Notes: a model not told the origin generated them from the sequence alone. Counted from the first letter of the stretch, positions 10,244-19,464 are shown. The stretch: DNA of 64,000 nt from Neorhodopirellula pilleata (GCF_007859915.1 NZ_SJPM01000011.1:1-64000); one strand, 5' to 3'. Translations and numbers: made by a program.

Positions 10244-12022
10244 ATGAACCCCTACACCCACTGGCTGGATATTCCTGAGTCGGCGTGTCCGCCCAACTAT
10301 TTTCTATTGCTGGGTGTCGAGGAGGATGAAGACAACGAGGTCCGGATCAAGTCCGCTTACTACCGGCGCGTGGCGAAAGTGAGCGTTTATCAATATGGCG
10401 ATGCTGCCGAGCAGTGCAACGCATTGTTGCTCGATTTCGCCGACGCCCGCGATTGCTTGCTCGATCCTCGCTCTCGGCAACGGTACCTCGAGGCACTACG
10501 CAGCGGTCAACCGCTGCCCGCGAACCGGCGCGACGCGGCCGAGCAAGACGACGTCGAACTCGTCGAAGTTGAAGAGGTGATCGAAGAGGCCGACGTTGCC
10601 GCCGAAGTCCAACCGAGCGACGCCGCGTCGATCGCGGGCGAGATGCTCCAGGGCGTCGACTTGGCATCAATGGGGTTTGGGCAGTCCTCACCCGCCGACG
10701 CGTCAAGTCCGCTGACGTCGCCTGCCCCCAAGCGGGTTCCCGCCAAGTCCGGTGGTCGCAACCCGTTTGGTATTTTGTCAGTCGTCCGAAGTCCCGATGA
10801 GATTTTGCAGGAAGTCATCGAGCAACGAGGGGCTACCCCGTTTCAGTCCGGTTTTCTGAACCAGGGACAAGCCGACCAACTCGTCGTCGGCCCCTACCTA
10901 CTCGACCAACACCTCCGCACCGGAAGTTGGGGAGATACCTACGTCGCTTCCCGAATCAGCTCGGGCGAAGTCGTCGTGTTGACGCGACTGAACGAGGAAT
11001 TCGACAAAGAACTTGGTGTTCTCAAATCCGTTTTCAATAAAGTCTCGCGTCTGTCGTTGGAGTATCATCCACGTGTGATCGACTGCGGTTCACATGATCA
11101 TCGACTGTATCAAGCGACCGAACTGATTACCGGCGAAGACTTGTTTGCCTTCGTCAGCAAACACGGTCCGCTGTCACCGCACCAAGCTATTTATTGCATT
11201 GATAGTCTCGCCAAAGGTTTGCAAACGGCGCTGCGCGCCGGACTCGTTCATCAGGAACTGCGTCCTCGTAAAGTTTGGTTGACTCAGACCGGTGATATCT
11301 ATGTGAGGGACCTGATTTTGGCCAATGTCGTTTCGGTTCGGAAACAACGTTTGCTCAAGACCAACCAATTGATTCAGTGGCTTCCGAAGCATCACCTCGA
11401 CTACACCGCTCCGGAATCCCTCACAAGCGACAAATCCAAACCCGCTCACGCGGATATGTATAGTCTTGGTTGCCTGTTGCATTTTTGCTTGACCGGCCAA
11501 GCGGTCTTTCCACGCGATGAATCGTTGTCAACCGTCATCGCCCACCGCGAAGAACGCGTCAAAGCACTCAAGCCATCCGTGGCTGGAGTCACCGACGAGA
11601 TCGATCAACTGTTGCAGCGATTGCTGGCCAAGGCTCCTCAAGCCAGATTCGGTTCGTACACGGATCTGCGGCAATCACTGCGCACCGCGTTTCGTTCGCT
11701 ACCCAAATCACCGGTCAACCCACGACAACTATGGGGCAAGGTGGGCACCGAGGTGGAAACCAAGATCGACGTCCGTCCTCACGACGGCGTCAGTCGTCTT
11801 CACGCGCGGCGATTGGCGATGATTGTCGGCGGCGGTATCGCGGCGGCGGTCCTGATCGGTGGAATGATCGTGCTTTCGCTTGGCGGTGACTCGGTCGCAG
11901 AAGAAACCGTTCCGGCGACGGAACTCCCAACCACCAGGGCGAGCCGACCCGTTGACGCACTACCTGAGTCGTCCGGCTTCGTTCCTACGCTCGAGTCCGA
12001 CGACGTTTTTGAAGTCAAGTAA
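10244..12022 (+). CDS. Membrane-anchored pseudokinase with J-domain-like N-terminus
   Basis: 592 aa. Residues 10-90 resemble a J domain in layout (NYFLLLGVEEDED, a basic helix, then DARDCLLDPRSRQRYLEAL), but the HPD tripeptide is missing (KVSVYQYGD at that place). An acidic linker follows. Residues about 215-475 have a protein-kinase fold with lost catalysis: the glycine loop is RTGSWGDTY, the VAIK lysine region reads VVVLTRL, the HRDLKPxN loop reads HQELRPRKVW, and DFG reads RDLIL. The APE-like segment (TAPESL) and the C-lobe helices remain. One transmembrane helix lies at about 524-548 (MIVGGGIAAAVLIGGMIVL) with a short tail. It is 8 nt behind the WD40 gene, so probably co-transcribed and likely an allosteric or scaffold partner. 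The catalytic losses are visible in the sequence; partnership with the first gene is inference. Confidence 0.85.
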   Translation: MNPYTHWLDIPESACPPNYFLLLGVEEDEDNEVRIKSAYYRRVAKVSVYQYGDAAEQCNALLLDFADARDCLLDPRSRQRYLEALRSGQPLPANRRDAAEQDDVELVEVEEVIEEADVAAEVQPSDAASIAGEMLQGVDLASMGFGQSSPADASSPLTSPAPKRVPAKSGGRNPFGILSVVRSPDEILQEVIEQRGATPFQSGFLNQGQADQLVVGPYLLDQHLRTGSWGDTYVASRISSGEVVVLTRLNEEFDKELGVLKSVFNKVSRLSLEYHPRVIDCGSHDHRLYQATELITGEDLFAFVSKHGPLSPHQAIYCIDSLAKGLQTALRAGLVHQELRPRKVWLTQTGDIYVRDLILANVVSVRKQRLLKTNQLIQWLPKHHLDYTAPESLTSDKSKPAHADMYSLGCLLHFCLTGQAVFPRDESLSTVIAHREERVKALKPSVAGVTDEIDQLLQRLLAKAPQARFGSYTDLRQSLRTAFRSLPKSPVNPRQLWGKVGTEVETKIDVRPHDGVSRLHARRLAMIVGGGIAAAVLIGGMIVLSLGGDSVAEETVPATELPTTRASRPVDALPESSGFVPTLESDDVFEVK

Positions 12023-12057
12023 CGGTAATGGGAATTGACATCGGATTTCCCACCTAG

Positions 12058-12297
12058 CGGGCTGTTGATTTAGTTCTCATCGAAACCCGATGCGTGAGGG
12101 CGTGTTGATTGAATCGTAACCCGAAGCGTGAGCGAGGGATTCATCGCCATTAAGTCCTTTGTATGTATCCCGCGCTCACGCTTCGGGTTTCGATGAAGAC
12201 TAAATCAACAGCCCGGTGAGCGAGGGATACTTAAAAGAGAATGAATGGCGTTCAATCCCTCGCTGACGCATCGGGTTACGATTAAATCAACAGCCCG
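12058..12297. repeat. Palindromic intergenic repeat, copy A (nested)
   Basis: Inverted-repeat element bounded by GGGCTGTTGATTTAGT and its complement ACTAAATCAACAGCCC/ATTAAATCAACAGCCC. The inner arms read CCCGAAGCGTGAGCGAGGGAT and the reverse complement. This copy is compound: a complete unit ends near 12213 and a further right arm ends at 12297, as if one copy had inserted into another or been partly duplicated. The same arms occur at 37694-37852 and 47054-47385. No open reading frame of note lies inside. It behaves like a non-autonomous MITE or REP-type repeat, and the RNA would fold into a long hairpin. Confidence 0.85.
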
Positions 12298-12629
12298 CAA
12301 GCCAGGAAACGCAACGAGAGACGATTCCATGCGGATTTGAGTTCGGAGCGAGCTCAGTGTGATGTCAACTCACTGCCGTCTCGATGATGGCGCGCAATCT
12401 TTTTGACTCCATATTTCCTTCAACGGTGCGACCTCCCCGGACTTCCTGATGCCGTTGTAAGCCTATGCCCAGTAATGGTTTGCAAATAACCCGTCGAACA
12501 AGAAGGGACCCTTGGCACGCCGATCGCGTTGAGTCGGTTCGTCACCCGGACAGGATCGGGCGACTGGATCACGGATGGCCTTGGAACTTCAATCGCCGTT
12601 CTCCAACGGAGACGGAAAGGAATTCGCAG
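12298..12629. other. Intergenic stretch after the repeat, before the secreted protein gene
   Basis: About 330 nt without a convincing gene. An in-frame extension of the next gene runs back to 12465, but its product (Arg-rich, no signal peptide) looks non-coding. The promoter and 5' leader of the 12630 gene are expected here. I do not see a clear sigma-70 box pair. GGAAAGGAATTC just before 12630 can serve as ribosome-binding site. Confidence 0.4.
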
Positions 12630-13358
12630 ATGAAACTCTTGCTCGCTTCCCTTGTCGGCTCGTTCGCATTGATCGTCACTTGCTCGACGTCCGCATCCGC
12701 CCAAGACGCACGGTCACTTTACTTGGCGGCTGATCAATACCGGGATGCCATCGTTCACTTCGAAGACGAAGCGAATCGAGTACGTACGATCGATCGATTC
12801 TCGCTTCGTTTGATCGACCGGCTCGAAGATCAGACATCGGACCTGCGCAGTGCCACCCGGCGAGTTTCCGATCTCTCGCGAGTGCTCTACGAGTTCAACG
12901 AAGTTCAATCGTTGCACCAGCGAGTCCCTGAGGCCGTTTTCGCAAGCGGTTGCCCGATCATCCGAGCGGCGCTCGGACCGTGCTGGAACGAGGCCGAAGT
13001 CGCCTATCGTTTACTTGCCAATGAAGTGCGATTATTACAAACATACGCCTACCGATCCGGCTACCGAGGAGACTTCGGTCGTCCTGATTGCGTCCATCCG
13101 TTTAGTTCATCGCCGTTGAACTCACCGACATTCCCAAACGCATACGCTCCTGTACCACGAGTTGCACCGGTGCCGACGCTCCCTCCTCAAGCATCATTGC
13201 GAAGTCCAACGCCCCCCGCTTATGTCGTACCAGGTTCACGTTTCTCGAATTCGCGACCGCTTCCACCGTCGCCGCACGATCGTTTTCAATCAAACGGCAC
13301 CGATTTGGGGAACGCGATTCTTGGCAGTCTCCTCTCGCGAGTCGCTCGAGGCCTTTAG
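12630..13358 (+). CDS. Secreted helical protein of unknown function
   Basis: 242 aa. The ATG at 12630 is chosen because it follows a purine-rich GGAAAGG and opens a typical signal peptide (MKLLLASLVGSFALIVTC, cleavage after SASA). The mature part is mostly helical and charged between about 30 and 150, with two cysteines in GCPIIRAALGPCW that could pair. The last 80 residues are rich in Pro and Ser. No family is recognised. The gene ends 33 nt from the end of the convergent gene at 13392. Likely periplasmic or external. Confidence 0.75.
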   Translation: MKLLLASLVGSFALIVTCSTSASAQDARSLYLAADQYRDAIVHFEDEANRVRTIDRFSLRLIDRLEDQTSDLRSATRRVSDLSRVLYEFNEVQSLHQRVPEAVFASGCPIIRAALGPCWNEAEVAYRLLANEVRLLQTYAYRSGYRGDFGRPDCVHPFSSSPLNSPTFPNAYAPVPRVAPVPTLPPQASLRSPTPPAYVVPGSRFSNSRPLPPSPHDRFQSNGTDLGNAILGSLLSRVARGL

Positions 13359-13391
13359 ATCCGCCCGGCGTGTCGATCCGAATCTCGCTAC

Positions 13392-14783
13392 CTATTTACC
13401 TAGGCCCGTCATCAACGGGACTTTAGGGAAGGCGGCAGGTTGATCGGCGCGTTCAACCGGTTGCAACGATTTTTCCAAACGCTCGTATTTTAGGCGAGCG
13501 ACTTCTCGTAACCATCGCTCATCCTCTTCGGTCGTTCCATTGACTTTCATGCTTGGAATGGGTTGATCGGCCAAGCTTGCCCCAGAGAGTAACCCGAATT
13601 GGTCGAGCACGTCATCGAGTGACATCGGTGGCTGATCTTTGTATCCGTTCATCAACTGACTGACCAATTCCATATCAATGATCCCGCCGGAACGATAATG
13701 GATATCGGTAACAACCGGTTCGGCGGGGTAAAGACCCATCAAAATCATCTTATCGAAACGAACGTCAGACAAAATGTCGGGTGTAGGAGCATTGAGCTCT
13801 CCTTCCCGACGATCAAGCCGATGAAGGTTACGGCGTTCGTCACTGGTTAAGAATACTTCCATCAAAATCGGATTACGAGAATTGCTCGAACCGATCGCAT
13901 CGGAGGGCTCCGGTTGCGATGGAGGCAAATGAAAGAACAACAACTCGGTGACCCTGCGTCCTTCTTGACCGATCGACGTCACCGTCAGAGCTGCTTGCTC
14001 GAAAGTGAATGCCATCACCAGAGTGCGGCCGAATTTGGAATTCAACCGAGTCGCCAATGAAGACTTCAGATCCTCGTTCGTCTGGATTGATGCCGCGATC
14101 CCGAGCGATCGAAAACGTTCGACGGCGGATTCGATCATCGGTTCGGCTTTGACAGCGACGCCGGGACGGTCTATTTCGTAGAATGCGGCTTGGCAATCGG
14201 TTCCAAAGTAGAGTTGGCCCTGATCATTGCTGTAAATCATCGGTTCAATGACAAGACGATGTTTCTCAAAGTAATCGTCCACTTGCCTGCGGGTGACCGC
14301 CGGAAGTTTGTTGCGGCCATTGGGATCCATCGTCAGGCCGATCGTGAAAGCGGGAACCCTTCCGATCGTCCCTGCTTCGCCCGCTAGAGGTAGCGAAATT
14401 GTAGGATTGACCGACGCGCCGGGAGTCAGCATCCGGCAAGTCATTGATTTAGCAAGTGTATAGGCTCGATTGACCTGAGAGTCGAGCAACGGCAGTTTCT
14501 GCAGGCTTTGAATCTCTTCGAGAGTCGGTGTGGCCCCGATTCGGCCGACCCGCAGAGCGCCGACTCGAGAGTTTCTCTGAGAGACGTCCTCGGAAACTTC
14601 GGATGTGCTTGCCGATGCAGCGATTTCCCCGACGGTTAACGCCGGCACATTCTCTTCGATCGAATTCGAATCGACTGCTTGGATGGTCGAGCGATTTTGC
14701 TGGAGAGTCTGTGATGCGACCAGACCCGCCAATATCAGTGCCATCACAACCGTGGCGATCTTCAATTTTTGTTGCTGCAACAT
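13392..14783 (-). CDS. Single-pass membrane protein of unknown function
   Basis: 463 aa from the ATG at 14783 (a TTG six codons earlier is possible). One N-terminal transmembrane helix (KIATVVMALILAGLVASQ, about 7-26) is followed by a large domain that should lie outside the cytoplasm. The domain mixes alpha and beta with few cysteines, and contains a TLEEIQSLQKLPLLDSQVN stretch and a C-terminal helix ending in KYERLEKSLQPV. I recognise no family. It is transcribed toward the convergent secreted-protein gene. Codon use is like the neighbours, so it is probably a lineage-specific gene. Confidence 0.7.
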   Translation of the reverse strand: MLQQQKLKIATVVMALILAGLVASQTLQQNRSTIQAVDSNSIEENVPALTVGEIAASASTSEVSEDVSQRNSRVGALRVGRIGATPTLEEIQSLQKLPLLDSQVNRAYTLAKSMTCRMLTPGASVNPTISLPLAGEAGTIGRVPAFTIGLTMDPNGRNKLPAVTRRQVDDYFEKHRLVIEPMIYSNDQGQLYFGTDCQAAFYEIDRPGVAVKAEPMIESAVERFRSLGIAASIQTNEDLKSSLATRLNSKFGRTLVMAFTFEQAALTVTSIGQEGRRVTELLFFHLPPSQPEPSDAIGSSNSRNPILMEVFLTSDERRNLHRLDRREGELNAPTPDILSDVRFDKMILMGLYPAEPVVTDIHYRSGGIIDMELVSQLMNGYKDQPPMSLDDVLDQFGLLSGASLADQPIPSMKVNGTTEEDERWLREVARLKYERLEKSLQPVERADQPAAFPKVPLMTGLGK

Positions 14784-14907
14784 GGGCTCAGGTTTGGGCA
14801 AGTTGGTCGTGACAATCGAACAGTTTGGCGTGGCCGTCTAGTCTAATTCGAGAATCGAATTTTATCTTCTCCGGAGGGACATGAATATGCAGAGCTCATC
14901 AACAAAA

Positions 14908-14937
14908 AAACACCGCCACGAGAACGTGGCGGTGTTT
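14908..14937 (-). terminator. Intrinsic terminator behind the polysaccharide export gene
   Basis: A perfect 13-bp stem (AAACACCGCCACG / CGTGGCGGTGTTT) closes a four-base AGAA loop. On the minus strand the hairpin is followed by a run of seven T (complement of 14904-14910). It sits 31 nt beyond the stop codon of the export gene that ends at 14969. This is the clearest intrinsic terminator in the window and ends the minus-strand unit that begins near 17457. Confidence 0.9.
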
Positions 14938-14968
14938 CGTAATTTTCTGAGTGATCTCAGTTCCGGAT

Positions 14969-16300
14969 CTAGTTGCTGTCGCGGACCGAAAGCAGGAGTG
15001 AATCACCGCTGAAGTAATTCAGGAACGTGTTGAAGAACGCGACTCCTGGTTTTTGGTGCAGCATCACGACGTCATCCGGAAGGATTCGGATGCGTTGTTT
15101 TTTGTCGGTGATGGCGCGGTCGAGGTCACATCGGATGTTGATCTGGCGACCATCCTTCAGTGTACGCAAGACCATCACTTGAGTCGCTTCGCGGACATAG
15201 CCGGGCGTGCCGTTTGCTATTGCCGCCCCGCTGAGTCCGAGAGGTCCGCCGGGAGACCCGGTGGCCATGGCGATCGCTTCCATCACGTCGATGTCTTGGT
15301 CACGTGGAAGCGGGATGCGAGCTCCCGGCAACAATCCGCCCGTGATGAAGTACTCGTTGCGACGGGGGATGAAGACCACGTCACCCTCACCCAGGATTAC
15401 ATCCTCAGGGCTGAATGGAATTCCGTCGCAGGGGCAACCGGCAAGCGGAATTCGAATCACGCCTGGATTGCACTGGCCGCCTTCGCCACCGCTGACGATG
15501 CTTTGCAATTGCCCGCCACTCATGAATGTCGGATTCAGACCCACGCCGTTGCGGATCACATAGAGTTCGCGAGCGGCATCGGTCCCTGGCAATCCGCCGG
15601 TTTGCGCCATGGCGTGCAACACGTCGTTTTCGTAAATCGGCAAGTCGATTACTTCGCCGCTACCACGGTGAATCTCGTTGACGGCACCCGGCGGCACCAA
15701 AGCAACGCTCGTTGACGGAGTGTCCTCGCGCAAAACCACGACTCGACGAACGCGAGGAATTAACAAGTCAACCGTGACACGTTCCTTACCATCTTGTAGA
15801 ACGTCTTGGGCGACGTAAGCCTGCGTTATTTTGTCGACGGCCTGAGGCATCGTGAGGCCATCTAAAGAGACATCGCCAAGCAGCGGCATCGCGATCGTGC
15901 CATTTCCTTCGACACGAATCGGCAAGCCGGTCAACGGCCCGACGACGCTACCGCGTGGTGGATAGTAACGTTGATTGACGGCTTGGGTCCGTTGCTGAAC
16001 CGGCGTTTCCTCTTCGTTAGCCGGGAAGACGCCGAACACGTAAACAGCCAGCGTATCACCGGGGCCAATGATGTGTTGATCTGGTTTGACCTGCCCGAGC
16101 GTCGAGAACGGCAACGGTGCCAAGGCTTCCCGTGGGCAATCAAACAACGACGGGTCGAGTCGATTGGCGGGAATTGCTTTGCAAGCCGATGAAACGGAAT
16201 GATGGATTTGGCATCCGGTCGTCGCAATGGTGCCAGCGGCGAGCAGTGATGCCACCACCAGCGATCGACGCAAGTTTTTGATTTGATTCTGGAGAATCAT
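14969..16300 (-). CDS. Wza-like polysaccharide export lipoprotein with SLBB domain
   Basis: 443 aa. The start at 16300 is preceded by AAGGGA; a TTG at 16318 is less likely. The signal peptide has a lipobox-like TTGC with Cys30, so the protein is probably an outer-membrane lipoprotein. Residues about 65-210 form the Poly_export region (HIIGPGDTLAVYVFG, then GTIAMPLLGDVSLDGLTMPQA). SLBB-like segments follow (VILGEGDVVFIPRRNEYFITGG and LPRDQDIDVMEAIAMATG). The family forms the outer-membrane channel for capsule or exopolysaccharide. It follows another lipoprotein gene by 62 nt on the same strand and ends in a strong terminator. The matching Wzc-type kinase is probably the gene at 32093. Confidence 0.88.
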   Translation of the reverse strand: MILQNQIKNLRRSLVVASLLAAGTIATTGCQIHHSVSSACKAIPANRLDPSLFDCPREALAPLPFSTLGQVKPDQHIIGPGDTLAVYVFGVFPANEEETPVQQRTQAVNQRYYPPRGSVVGPLTGLPIRVEGNGTIAMPLLGDVSLDGLTMPQAVDKITQAYVAQDVLQDGKERVTVDLLIPRVRRVVVLREDTPSTSVALVPPGAVNEIHRGSGEVIDLPIYENDVLHAMAQTGGLPGTDAARELYVIRNGVGLNPTFMSGGQLQSIVSGGEGGQCNPGVIRIPLAGCPCDGIPFSPEDVILGEGDVVFIPRRNEYFITGGLLPGARIPLPRDQDIDVMEAIAMATGSPGGPLGLSGAAIANGTPGYVREATQVMVLRTLKDGRQINIRCDLDRAITDKKQRIRILPDDVVMLHQKPGVAFFNTFLNYFSGDSLLLSVRDSN

Positions 16301-16362
16301 TGCTGAGTCCCTTCGCAATGCAGGGTGAATGAATGGTTGGTGGAGTGAATGAACTCGTCGAT

Positions 16363-17457
16363 TTATCGAGCGGGTTTAGTGGTGGATTCTGTTTCGAGCA
16401 TTTTGAAGGATGACCCTTCGGCTTCGACGATCGCAACGGGGCTGACATGAGTAGGGTCTTTCGCGACTGAACCACTAACCAGTGATGACGTGTTCTGCAG
16501 CGGCTCGGCCAGTCGGACGAAACCAACTGTCTTGCCCTTGAAGGACTCACCGGAGTCTTTGGCGACGGGGGTCGCCGTGGTTGGAACGACAGGATTGAGG
16601 GAGAACCCGTCGGTAAAGTCAGCTGAGAAGTCCTCGTCATCCGTCCGAGAGAACGAACCGGGTGGCAACTCGGCGGGCATCGGAAAAAACGTGCTCGCGT
16701 CTGGTTTAGGGGCGGGAATGGCTTGAGGAGCGATCTCTGCCGGAGCAGGCATCGGCTCAATCGCCTTGGGGGCTTCGTCGACAGGGACCGTCTCTTCAAC
16801 TTCCGCCGTTGGGGGCACGGGAATTGATTGCACCTTATCTTCAGCGGCCGGTTCAGGAACAGTCGGAGCCATGCGGTTGGAACTCGATTGAACGCCCACT
16901 TCGTCTTCGATAGGTAATGGAAGTGCGGCCTCATTTTGGAACATTTCCTCCGAATAGGAATGTTCGATCGGCATTGCCTCGATCAAGTCATCCGAGGCAC
17001 TCATGCCAACGAAGGAAACCCCGCACGGGCCGCACGCCGAATCGCCGCAAGGTTTGTCGCAGCGTGGGAACGGGCACTCGCAGGTTTCATAAATTCGCAG
17101 ATAGTGTGTGTCAGGGAACTGCGAGGCACGCGAGGCACCATCTTGCCAGCCACTGTAGTAGGCGTGGCGTTTCTTGTCGCAATGCTTCAGGATCTGTTCT
17201 GGTTTGTAATAGCGGGCCGGCGCCACCGCAGGCGGGCAACACTCTCCGCCCGTGGCGACTTCATAGAAGCCATCGATCCATCCACATTTGTAATCATGGG
17301 GATAGGAAGAGCATTCTGGATTGCCGCATTTGACATACTCTTTGAAAGCTCGGACGGTCTGAGTTTTCTCGTAGCAACTGTCGGTGATGGACGCACAGCC
17401 GGTCAGCGTCATCAACGCCAGCAGGCCGATCGCCGTTGGGTAGTGTCGGTTCATCAT
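16363..17457 (-). CDS. Cys-rich lipoprotein of unknown function
   Basis: 364 aa. The tandem ATG at 17457/17454 opens a lipoprotein signal (IGLLALMTLTGC, Cys20 or 21). The first 170 residues of the mature protein contain many Cys, including KCGNPECSSYPHDYKCGW and a cluster in CECPFPRCDKPCGDSACGPC. They also contain the pattern YYSGWQDGASRASQ. The rest is low-complexity, rich in Pro, Glu and Ala. No known family is recognised. It shares a strand and probably a transcript with the Wza-like gene 62 nt downstream, so a surface or polysaccharide-export role is possible but unproven. Confidence 0.75.
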   Translation of the reverse strand: MMNRHYPTAIGLLALMTLTGCASITDSCYEKTQTVRAFKEYVKCGNPECSSYPHDYKCGWIDGFYEVATGGECCPPAVAPARYYKPEQILKHCDKKRHAYYSGWQDGASRASQFPDTHYLRIYETCECPFPRCDKPCGDSACGPCGVSFVGMSASDDLIEAMPIEHSYSEEMFQNEAALPLPIEDEVGVQSSSNRMAPTVPEPAAEDKVQSIPVPPTAEVEETVPVDEAPKAIEPMPAPAEIAPQAIPAPKPDASTFFPMPAELPPGSFSRTDDEDFSADFTDGFSLNPVVPTTATPVAKDSGESFKGKTVGFVRLAEPLQNTSSLVSGSVAKDPTHVSPVAIVEAEGSSFKMLETESTTKPAR

Positions 17458-17643
17458 AGTCTGGACTCGTTCGTAAACTGAATTCGGGACGGGGGCTCCG
17501 CATACTGTTTTCGACGTGTCAAGAAAAAATTCCCCCTCTTTCTGCCTAAACAAGCCGAAGCCATTGGGGACGATCACGCTCAATCGTGATAAACGGATGA
17601 TTCAGAAGGACTCTGGGAATCCGGACAACCGTTACAGATTAAC

Positions 17644-19464
17644 TCAGCTGGCGTGATTGATCGGTTCGCGACAAGAAGTTACCGGTGCCAACGGCAATGA
17701 CGAATCGGGTGGTTCATTCATCAAGGGCGGAATGTCGTGAACGCTGCGAGGATACTCCGCATGGTTCTCGGCAAAGTCAATCGATTGCCGTAATGCGACG
17801 AGCATCTTTTGAGTCTGGGCATCGAAGTGCAGAAAACTTCCGGTGATGGTGTGGGCGTATTCGAACTTGGTGGGCCCCATCATCGCCGCTTGAATGAAGT
17901 TGCGCATGTACAGCCAGCGAGTTCGTCGATCCGCCAACATTCGCCACGCGATCGTCCGAAATCCTTTGAACATCCGCTTGAACTCCCACGCATCGGGGAT
18001 GTGTTTGTTTTGGATCTTCAATCGCTTTGTCGTGTCGATCACACGGTCCATGAATGCTTTTGGTGAATAAACGGCTTCGATGATATTGTGCAGCTCACGA
18101 TAGATTTCAACGCGGTCACGAGTGGTGACGAAGTTCAACCCGCTGATTGTTTGGTCTTTCGATTCCAAACTTCGCAGTTCGTACTTGGCATTGGGATCAT
18201 CGATCCAGCGATGATTTGAATCGATCAATCGACGTTCTTTCGTCAATCGACGAGTGAGTTGCGTGTTGGGTAATGCACTCAATAAACCGATCATGGACAA
18301 CGAGATCCCACTCTCTTGAATGAAGCGAATCATGGGCTTGTCCGTTCCCGGTTTATCGGTGTCGAAACCGATGATCAATCCGGCTGCCACGGAGATGCCG
18401 TAGTCGTAAATCGTGCGAACCCGTTCGATGATCGGATGAACGGTGTTGATTCGTTTTTGCGTGTGGATCAATGTTTCCTCATCGGGCGATTCAATCCCCA
18501 AGAAGACATATCGGAACTGGACATCCCGCATCAATTCGAGCAGTTCGATGTCATCGGCTAGATTCACACTCGCTTCGGTTGAGAATACAAACGGATAGTT
18601 GTGTTCCTCGTTCCATTGTTTCAGCGCAACCAAGAGCGGCTTGATCAGTTTGCGATTGCCGATGAAATTGTCGTCGGTAAAGTCAACCCAACCGCGATAA
18701 CCCAAATCATAGAGCTTCTGAAGTTCGGCTAAGAATTGTTCAGGTTTTTTGACGCGCGGTCTGCGTCCAAAGAGTTCAATGATGTCACAAAATTCGCAGT
18801 TGTATGGACACCCGCGAGACGACTGAACCCCGACGTGAAGGTAGTCGTCGAAGCGAACCAGATCAAACCGCGGAGTGGGAGTTTGAGTGACGTCTGGTTT
18901 AAGTGGGCTTTCGAAGACGCCTCTCGGATTGCCCGCGCGCCACGCGTCGAGCCACATCGGGATCGTCAACTCGCCTTCGCCCATCACGACCGCATCGGCT
19001 TCGTGATAGATCTGAGGCTGACTAGTCGGATCGGGGCCTCCCACGACAACAAACTTGCCTTCGCAGTTAGCCCGGCGTACCAATTCAAGGATTCCTGGCT
19101 GTTGCGGCAACATCCCGCCCGTGCAAATCAAATCTGCCCGATCCCACGAAGATTGCTCAAGTGGTCCGACGTTCAAATCAACCAGCTCAAACTCCCATGT
19201 CTGAGGAAGCAACGCCGCCACCGTCATCAACCCTAAAGGCGGCGCAGTGGCCTTAGCACCAATCGCACGGGCACTTTCAACGAAATTCCAATAGTTCGTT
19301 TGTTCAAACCGAGGCTGGATCAATAGACATCGCAGTTTCTTATCCGGATGATCGAGTCCATTGGGAAGTTCGTGGGGGAAACCAAGCGGGCCTGCGATCG
19401 ATTGCTCAGGATCAATACTGCTGAGACACGCGGTCGATTCGGGTAACGTCTGCATGATCACCAT
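17644..19464 (-). CDS. B12-binding radical SAM enzyme
   Basis: About 606 aa from the ATG at 19464; ATG 19455 is an alternative. The open frame continues upstream, but it would then overlap the divergent gene at 19694. Residues about 30-170 are a cobalamin-binding Rossmann-type domain (PPLGLMTVAALL, CTGGMLPQQPGI, VVVGGPDPT, VVMGEGE). The 4Fe-4S cluster motif CPYNCEFC lies at about 219-226. The C-terminal 150 residues fit the DUF4070 tail seen in such enzymes. Family members methylate or rearrange unactivated carbons, often in lipids, antibiotics or hopanoids. Its divergent position next to the lipid synthase operon suggests action on that product, which is inference only. Confidence 0.88.
   Translation of the reverse strand: MVIMQTLPESTACLSSIDPEQSIAGPLGFPHELPNGLDHPDKKLRCLLIQPRFEQTNYWNFVESARAIGAKATAPPLGLMTVAALLPQTWEFELVDLNVGPLEQSSWDRADLICTGGMLPQQPGILELVRRANCEGKFVVVGGPDPTSQPQIYHEADAVVMGEGELTIPMWLDAWRAGNPRGVFESPLKPDVTQTPTPRFDLVRFDDYLHVGVQSSRGCPYNCEFCDIIELFGRRPRVKKPEQFLAELQKLYDLGYRGWVDFTDDNFIGNRKLIKPLLVALKQWNEEHNYPFVFSTEASVNLADDIELLELMRDVQFRYVFLGIESPDEETLIHTQKRINTVHPIIERVRTIYDYGISVAAGLIIGFDTDKPGTDKPMIRFIQESGISLSMIGLLSALPNTQLTRRLTKERRLIDSNHRWIDDPNAKYELRSLESKDQTISGLNFVTTRDRVEIYRELHNIIEAVYSPKAFMDRVIDTTKRLKIQNKHIPDAWEFKRMFKGFRTIAWRMLADRRTRWLYMRNFIQAAMMGPTKFEYAHTITGSFLHFDAQTQKMLVALRQSIDFAENHAEYPRSVHDIPPLMNEPPDSSLPLAPVTSCREPINHAS

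Noticed and set aside
12465..12629. 55-codon N-terminal extension of the secreted protein
   Set aside because: It would bury the signal peptide, and the extension is Arg-rich with non-coding character.
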